DNA of 18,847 nucleotides, from positions 1 to 18,847 of the forward strand of contig CAYMYX010000029.1 of assembly GCA_964394795.1 (NCBI GenBank), written 5' to 3'. Of this stretch, positions 14,357-18,847 are shown in pieces. The position numbers were made by a program, and so were the translations under genes. The first letter of the stretch is position 1, and the number at the start of each line of letters is the position of its first letter. The notes under the pieces were generated by a model, which did no database searches, was not told the origin of the DNA, and saw nothing but the letters and a program-made list of their open reading frames with translations. The stretch comes from CAYFUF01 sp964394795. GTDB lineage: Bacteria; Bacillota; Clostridia; Tissierellales; Peptoniphilaceae.

Positions 14357-14379
14357 TGTTATACTAAGGCTTAGTTTAA
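14357..14379 (+). promoter_or_regulatory. Extended -10 promoter of the lepB operon with an overlapping dyad
   Basis: TGT-TATACT (14357-14365) is an extended -10 element with a weak -35. A 21-bp dyad at 14359-14379 overlaps it: the core ACTAAG-G-CTTAGT is perfect, and with one mismatch per arm it extends to TTA and TAA. The position over the -10 and start site suggests a repressor site. Confidence 0.55.
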
Positions 14380-14406
14380 TGGCTTTCAAAGAGGTTAGGA
14401 GTACAT

Positions 14407-15129
14407 GTGAAAAAGGTTGATAATAACACAACTGAAAAGATTACAGCCGAAGAAAAAGACCGCTTTGAGAGAAGGAAAAGAAAAGCGAGACGCCTGTTGA
14501 ATCAGAAGGATGAGGACGAAACCCAAGATTCTGTCGTTGAAGTAAAAGACAAGGAAGAGGCTGAAATCAGCAGCGATAGCAACAAGGCTTTTTTTAAGTC
14601 GCTGAAGGAATGGGTGGTGCCCATACTTTTGGCCATCATTGTTGCCTTACTTTTCCGAGGCTTGGTAGGTGGAGCGACCACCGTCCAAGGCCAATCTATG
14701 GAGCCGACTTTGTTGGATGGAGACGTCCTCTATGTCAGCAAACTGCCCACCTACACCTCGAGTTACGAGCGGATGGACATCATCATTTTGGATCCGCCTT
14801 TGGCAAGGTTGTCTGCTCAAGCGGTGACCAACGAGGAACACTTCGTCAAACGGATCATCGGGTTGCCCGGTGAGAAGGTGGAGATAAAAGACGGCCTAAT
14901 CTATATCGATGGGCTGTGGTTACGAGAATATTATCTGAAGGAACCCCTGATAGACAGTTACCTTCAGTCATCTTGGCAGTTAGGTGCCAACGAGTACTTC
15001 GTCCTTGGCGACAACCGGGGACACGGAATGAGCAATGATAGCCGCCTGTTTGGCCCGATACGGTCAAGCGATATTTTGGGCGTTGTGCGTTTTCGCATAT
15101 GGCCCTTGAATCGAATCGGGGGCATCTAA
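14407..15129 (+). CDS. lepB: Signal peptidase I with a charged N-terminal extension
   Basis: This 240-residue membrane serine protease removes signal peptides from secreted proteins. The catalytic pair is S97 in GQSMEPTL and K148 in HFVKRIIGLPGE; GDNRGHGMSNDSRLFG (201-216) is the conserved last box. One membrane segment lies at about 68-88, with the catalytic domain outside the cell. Before it, residues 1-66 form a highly charged (K/R/E/D) cytoplasmic extension, longer than the short N-terminus usual in Gram-positive SipS-type enzymes. The start is GTG at 14407, with TTAGGAG 5 bases before it; an ATG at 14405 in another frame stops at once (ATGTGA). It is the first gene of a four-gene operon. 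Confidence 0.92.
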   Translation: MKKVDNNTTEKITAEEKDRFERRKRKARRLLNQKDEDETQDSVVEVKDKEEAEISSDSNKAFFKSLKEWVVPILLAIIVALLFRGLVGGATTVQGQSMEPTLLDGDVLYVSKLPTYTSSYERMDIIILDPPLARLSAQAVTNEEHFVKRIIGLPGEKVEIKDGLIYIDGLWLREYYLKEPLIDSYLQSSWQLGANEYFVLGDNRGHGMSNDSRLFGPIRSSDILGVVRFRIWPLNRIGGI

Positions 15130-15138
15130 GGAGTCAAC

Positions 15139-15696
15139 ATGAAAGCTTCATCACAAAAAAACATCATGGAGCCCGGTGGGAAGAGCATGGAGCTCTTGGA
15201 CTGGGTGAAGACGATACTCGGAGCAATTGTTATCGCCTTTCTTTTGACTCAGTTTGTGTTTAGTGCGACGACGGTCAAGGGTCGGTCCATGGAGGATACC
15301 CTACATAACAATGACCAGCTTTTCGTCTGGAAGCTGGGGGTCGACGGCGAAGGCTTGAGTCGAGGGGACATCATCGTTTTCCACGCACCGGACGCCAACA
15401 AGGAAGACTACATTAAAAGGGTCATCGCCTTTCCCCACGAATACGTGCAGATCAAAGACGGCCTCGTCTACATCAACGGTGAGCGCCTCGAAGAGCCCTA
15501 TATCAACACCGCCTACACCCACACCTTGCTGACCACCGAGTGGTACGTCGGTGAAGGTGAGGTTTTCGTCCTCGGCGACAATCGCATGGAAGGCGCCAGC
15601 CGGGACAGCCGAATTTTCGGCCCCATTGCCTTCGACAGCATCGTCGGGCGCGCCTTTTTTAGATTCTACCCCTGGAGCGACCTCGGGGGCATATAG
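15139..15696 (+). CDS. lepB: Signal peptidase I, second copy
   Basis: This 185-residue enzyme has the size of a normal Gram-positive type I signal peptidase. The catalytic residues are S50 in GRSMEDTL and K93 in YIKRVIAFP, and the last box is GDNRMEGASRDSRIFG (146-161). The usual SMxPT motif has aspartate in place of proline. One membrane segment lies at about 25-43. AAGGAG lies before ATG 15139, 9 bases after the first signal peptidase gene. The two proteins are clearly different in sequence, so they are not a recent duplication and may prefer different substrates. In-frame ATGs at residues 10 and 17 are possible alternative starts. Confidence 0.93.
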   Translation: MKASSQKNIMEPGGKSMELLDWVKTILGAIVIAFLLTQFVFSATTVKGRSMEDTLHNNDQLFVWKLGVDGEGLSRGDIIVFHAPDANKEDYIKRVIAFPHEYVQIKDGLVYINGERLEEPYINTAYTHTLLTTEWYVGEGEVFVLGDNRMEGASRDSRIFGPIAFDSIVGRAFFRFYPWSDLGGI

Positions 15697-15704
15697 GAGT
15701 AAAG

Positions 15705-17516
15705 ATGAGTAATAATCAAGAACTTATACGAAATTTTTCAATTATTGCCCACATTGACCACGGCAAATCCACCTTGGCCGACCGCCTGATCGAGTATACC
15801 GGCGCCGTCACCAAGCGGGAAATGCGTGAGCAACTTCTAGACTCCATGGACTTGGAGCGGGAGCGGGGCATCACTATCAAACTGAAGGCTGTCCGTCTCC
15901 TTTACGAGGCGAAGGACGGTCAAATTTACAAGCTCAATTTAATCGACACACCGGGCCATGTCGACTTCAACTACGAAGTCAGCCGGAGCCTAGCCGCCTG
16001 CGAGGGGGCCATCCTCATCGTCGACTCCACCCAAGGCGTCGAAGCACAAACGTTGGCCAACACCTACCTGGCCATGGACCAAGACCTAGAAATCCGACCC
16101 GTCATCAATAAGATTGACTTGCCTTCGGCAGATATCCCCCGAGTCAAAGGCGAAATCGAGGAGATCCTCGGCTTTGATACCGAAGACATTCCTCTGATTT
16201 CTGCTAAGGACGGCATCAATATTGTAGATGTATTAGAAGATATTGTGAATAATGTACCGGCGCCTCAAGGGAACGAGGGTGGGCCGTTAAAAGCCCTCAT
16301 CTTCGACTCTTACTACGACAGTTATAAGGGCGTCGTCATGTACGTCCGCATCGTCGATGGGCAAATTAAGCCCGGTGATGAAATCAAGCTGATGGCCACC
16401 GGTAAAGTCTACGAGGTAGACGAAGTTGGTTACACCGCCCAAGGCGCGGTTTCCGCCGATCTGCTCGCCACAGGCGATGTCGGCTTTGTCGTCTGTTCTA
16501 TCAAGACCATAGGCGATGCCCAAGTCGGCGACACCATCACCAATCCCGACCGTCCAGCGGATGCGCCACTTCCCGGTTACAAGAAGGTCGTCCCGATGGT
16601 TTACGCCGGCATCTATCCCGCAGAAGGGGAGAGCGTCAATGGTGTCCGCGAAGCCCTTGAAAAACTTCAGATTAACGATGCCGCCCTCGTCTACGAAAAA
16701 GAAAACTCCGTCGCTTTAGGCTTTGGTTACCGGTGCGGTTTCCTCGGCATGCTCCACATGGAAATCATTGAGGAGCGCCTCAGCCGAGAGTTCGACTTGG
16801 ATATCATTGCCACGGCACCATCGGTTATCTATAACATTCATATGCATGACGGCAGCATCCTCGACGTGCAGAATCCCGCCGACTTCCCCGATCCAACGGA
16901 AATCGACTTCGTTGAAGAGCCAGTCGTTCGGGCAACGATCATGACCCCCAAAGATTACATTGGGACTATCATGGAACTTTGCCAACAGCGCCGGGGCGAC
17001 TACAAGGACATGCAGTACCTGGACGAGAACCGAGTCAGCGTCATCTACGAGATTCCTCTGAACGAGATTATTTACGATTTCTTCGATGCCTTGAAGTCTA
17101 AGACCCGAGGCTATGCCAGCTTTGACTACGAGCTGATCGGCTACCAACGATCCGACCTGGTCAAGCTTGAAATTCTCGTCCACGGCGAAAGCGTAGACGC
17201 TCTTGCTCTTATCGTCCACAAGGATTCCGCCTACGAGCGAGGCCGCAAGATTTGCGAAAGCTTAAAGAAGGAAATTCCCCGCCACCAGTTTGCTGTCCCC
17301 ATTCAGGCAGCCATCGGGTCCAAAATCATTGCCCGCGAAACGGTCTCAGCTATGCGAAAAGACGTTTTGGCCAAGTGCTACGGTGGCGATATTTCCAGAA
17401 AGAAGAAACTCTTAGAGAAGCAGAAGGAAGGAAAGAAGAGAATGCGCCAAGTCGGCAACGTCTCCATTCCTCAGGACGCTTTCCTGTCCGTCCTCCGCTA
17501 CGACGAGGGTGACTAA
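15705..17516 (+). CDS. lepA: Elongation factor 4 (LepA), ribosome back-translocation GTPase
   Basis: This 603-residue GTPase acts on the ribosome and is linked to 30S assembly and recovery of stalled translation. The GTPase motifs are AHIDHGKS (15-22), DTPGH (81-85) and NKID (135-138), with RGITIK at 54-59. The C-terminal domain specific to LepA is present (GGDISRKKKLLEKQKEGKKR followed by VSIPQDAFLSVL). TAGGAG overlaps the stop codon of the preceding gene, and the gap is 8 bases, so it is translated with the lepB genes. In E. coli lepA and lepB also share an operon, in the opposite order. Confidence 0.97.
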   Translation: MSNNQELIRNFSIIAHIDHGKSTLADRLIEYTGAVTKREMREQLLDSMDLERERGITIKLKAVRLLYEAKDGQIYKLNLIDTPGHVDFNYEVSRSLAACEGAILIVDSTQGVEAQTLANTYLAMDQDLEIRPVINKIDLPSADIPRVKGEIEEILGFDTEDIPLISAKDGINIVDVLEDIVNNVPAPQGNEGGPLKALIFDSYYDSYKGVVMYVRIVDGQIKPGDEIKLMATGKVYEVDEVGYTAQGAVSADLLATGDVGFVVCSIKTIGDAQVGDTITNPDRPADAPLPGYKKVVPMVYAGIYPAEGESVNGVREALEKLQINDAALVYEKENSVALGFGYRCGFLGMLHMEIIEERLSREFDLDIIATAPSVIYNIHMHDGSILDVQNPADFPDPTEIDFVEEPVVRATIMTPKDYIGTIMELCQQRRGDYKDMQYLDENRVSVIYEIPLNEIIYDFFDALKSKTRGYASFDYELIGYQRSDLVKLEILVHGESVDALALIVHKDSAYERGRKICESLKKEIPRHQFAVPIQAAIGSKIIARETVSAMRKDVLAKCYGGDISRKKKLLEKQKEGKKRMRQVGNVSIPQDAFLSVLRYDEGD

Positions 17517-17541
17517 TATAACGAATTGAGGGGAGGTTAGG

Positions 17542-18723
17542 ATGAAGAAACCATTAGGAATCTATATCCACCTCCCTTTTTGTGTGGAGCGTTGCAACTA
17601 CTGCGATTTTCTGACTTTTCCCCATGCGGAGAAACACCATGAGCCTTATGTTCAGGCTTTGGTTGAAGATATCCGTTTGGATAGTGCTAGGCGCCGGCTC
17701 GACGCCTATGAAGTCAACTCGGTGTTTTTAGGCGGAGGTACACCAAGTCTCCTAAACCCTGATCAGTTGAAGCGGATTTTTACCGCCTTGGCCGACGCTG
17801 TCGTTTTCGCCCCTTCTTGCGAGGTGACTATTGAAGCCAATCCAGCCACTCTCGATGGCGGCAAGGTGGAGGCTTTTCGCCAAGTTGGAATTAATCGAGT
17901 TTCTCTAGGCATCCAGTCCATGAACCAGGACTTGTTGGACTTTTGCCTCAGGACCCACAAGCCGGTCGACGTTGTTCGCGACGTTGACCTCCTTCGGTCG
18001 CAGGGCATCGATAACATCAACTTCGATCTGATTCATGCCATCCCCGGTCAAACCGAAGCAGATATCTTGGAAGACTTGGCTTGGATCGAAAAACTCAAAC
18101 CGGGCCATGTCTCCTGGTACTCCCTCATTATCGAGGAGAGGACGTTGCTTCATCACCAGATTGAACAGGGGATGGTTGAGCCTTTGGCGGAAGATTTGGA
18201 AGTTTCGTTTTTTGAGCTGATTCAGTCGCGGCTGAAAGAGCTGGGTTATAGGCAATATGAAAATTCCAATTTTGCTTTAGAGGGCAGGGAGTCGGTCCAC
18301 AACCTCAAGTACTGGTCCAATCAGGACTATTGGGGCGTTGGCTTGGGCGCCAGTTCTTATCTGGGTGGAGAGCGGTATAAGGTGACGACTTCGTTGATGA
18401 GGTATATGGCCCTCGTTGCTGATGGTGAAAAAACTTGGGTTCGTGAAGAACGGACGAAAAGGGACGACCTCTTCGAGCAGGTGATGATGGGATTGCGAAA
18501 AAAGCGGGGAATTAATCTTGCTGCGTTTCGCGAGAAGAATGGGCTGGATATACTGGAAGCTGCTAAAGAATTCTTCCTTAAAGAGAGGGATGAGGGAAGA
18601 GTGGCTTGGGATAGTGAAGCTATCTGGCTCACTGACCAGGGATTTCTATTTCAAAATGATGTGTTGGTTGATTTTATGCTTGCCCTGGAAGAGGGCTTTG
18701 ATGAGGAGTTGAACAGGAAGTAA
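17542..18723 (+). CDS. hemW: Haem chaperone HemW (radical SAM, formerly HemN-like)
   Basis: This 393-residue cytoplasmic protein binds haem and a 4Fe-4S cluster; relatives were long misnamed coproporphyrinogen III oxidase. The radical SAM motif CVERCNYC gives C14, C18 and C21 (CxxxCxxC), followed by F23 after D22; GGGTPS is the SAM-binding motif. A HemN-type C-terminal domain covers about 295-375. The short N-terminus before the cysteine motif (IYIHLPFC) fits HemW rather than true HemN. GGGGAGG lies before ATG 17542, 25 bases after lepA, and lepA-hemW order is common in Bacillota. True HemN function cannot be fully ruled out from sequence. Confidence 0.93.
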   Translation: MKKPLGIYIHLPFCVERCNYCDFLTFPHAEKHHEPYVQALVEDIRLDSARRRLDAYEVNSVFLGGGTPSLLNPDQLKRIFTALADAVVFAPSCEVTIEANPATLDGGKVEAFRQVGINRVSLGIQSMNQDLLDFCLRTHKPVDVVRDVDLLRSQGIDNINFDLIHAIPGQTEADILEDLAWIEKLKPGHVSWYSLIIEERTLLHHQIEQGMVEPLAEDLEVSFFELIQSRLKELGYRQYENSNFALEGRESVHNLKYWSNQDYWGVGLGASSYLGGERYKVTTSLMRYMALVADGEKTWVREERTKRDDLFEQVMMGLRKKRGINLAAFREKNGLDILEAAKEFFLKERDEGRVAWDSEAIWLTDQGFLFQNDVLVDFMLALEEGFDEELNRK

Positions 18724-18737
18724 GAAGTCGAGTATAT

Positions 18738-18771
18738 GCCAGGGATGAGATATTGTCCCTGGCTTTTGATT
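18738..18771 (+). terminator. Terminator of the lepB-lepB-lepA-hemW operon
   Basis: A perfect 8-bp stem (GCCAGGGA with TCCCTGGC), a 10-base loop and a broken T tract (TTTTGATTTTT). Confidence 0.88.
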
Positions 18772-18795
18772 TTTAGATTAATGAAAGAGGAATAA

Positions 18796-18816
18796 TACAT
18801 AATTACAGATTATGTA
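18796..18816. promoter_or_regulatory. Perfect dyad near the window end (candidate operator)
   Basis: TACATAAT-N5-ATTATGTA is a perfect 8-bp inverted repeat in an AT-rich stretch after the hemW terminator. It probably belongs to the promoter of a gene beyond the window. It is not a CIRCE element, which would be expected before hrcA in this gene neighbourhood, and it does not match PerR or Fur boxes well. Confidence 0.45.
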
Positions 18817-18847
18817 AAAATGCATTATAGAAAATAATCTTGGATAA

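Noticed and set aside
16005..16013. A third GGGGGCCAT, within lepA
   Set aside because: It encodes conserved residues of LepA (GAI) and lacks the second half of the intergenic element; it also warns that the first half can arise by chance.
18796..18816. The end dyad as a Fur, PerR or Zur box
   Set aside because: The arms are separated by five bases and lack the core of these boxes; resemblance is limited to AT richness.

Overview
The window looks like a chromosomal housekeeping segment of a low-to-middle GC member of the Bacillota, most likely a Clostridia-like anaerobe. The evidence is AGGAGG-type ribosome binding sites on nearly every gene, many extended -10 promoters (TGN-TATAAT type), a ThiI without a rhodanese domain paired with a cysteine desulfurase, and the conserved order holA - rpsT - ... 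- lepA - hemW. Genus cannot be told from the sequence alone. The sporulation genes gpr and spoIIP, which usually sit between rpsT and lepA in spore-forming relatives, are absent here; two signal peptidases take their place. No rRNA, tRNA, CRISPR array, transposase, phage gene or attachment site is visible.

Layout. 1-692: an Rrf2-family Fe-S regulator with its own promoter, two dyads and a terminator. 777-2199: a monocistronic flavin/Fe-S oxidoreductase of the GltD/NfnB type. 2200-2563: a gap with a promoter-like site, a hydrophobic frame without a normal start codon, a perfect 14-bp palindrome and a terminator. 2564-3493 (minus): a DEDD exonuclease-like protein, divergent from a cysteine desulfurase and thiI pair (3585-5943). 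thiI converges on tpx (6014-6526, minus) across a shared bidirectional terminator. 6695-11147: a polyamine uptake operon (XRE-cupin regulator, potA, potB, potC, potD) with overlapping genes. 11205-12783: a monocistronic gene for an unrecognised membrane protein with a long Gln/Gly/Tyr/Asn-rich tail. 12857-14337: holA and rpsT. 14357-18771: lepB1, lepB2, lepA, hemW, tightly packed. The last 75 bases hold a dyad that may control the next gene.

How the parts work together. Cysteine desulfurase supplies persulfide sulfur to ThiI for 4-thiouridine in tRNA and possibly thiamine. The Pot system imports spermidine/putrescine under a linked regulator. The last operon couples protein secretion (signal peptidases) with translation (LepA) and haem handling (HemW).

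Most worth a second look: the low-complexity membrane protein at 11280-12737, with four exact 11-residue N-terminal repeats and a FUS-like QGY tail; the cryptic unit at 2305-2543; a near-perfect 21-bp dyad on the lepB1 promoter; and similar TACTAAAC-type sites at the pot operon promoter and at the promoter of the low-complexity protein.
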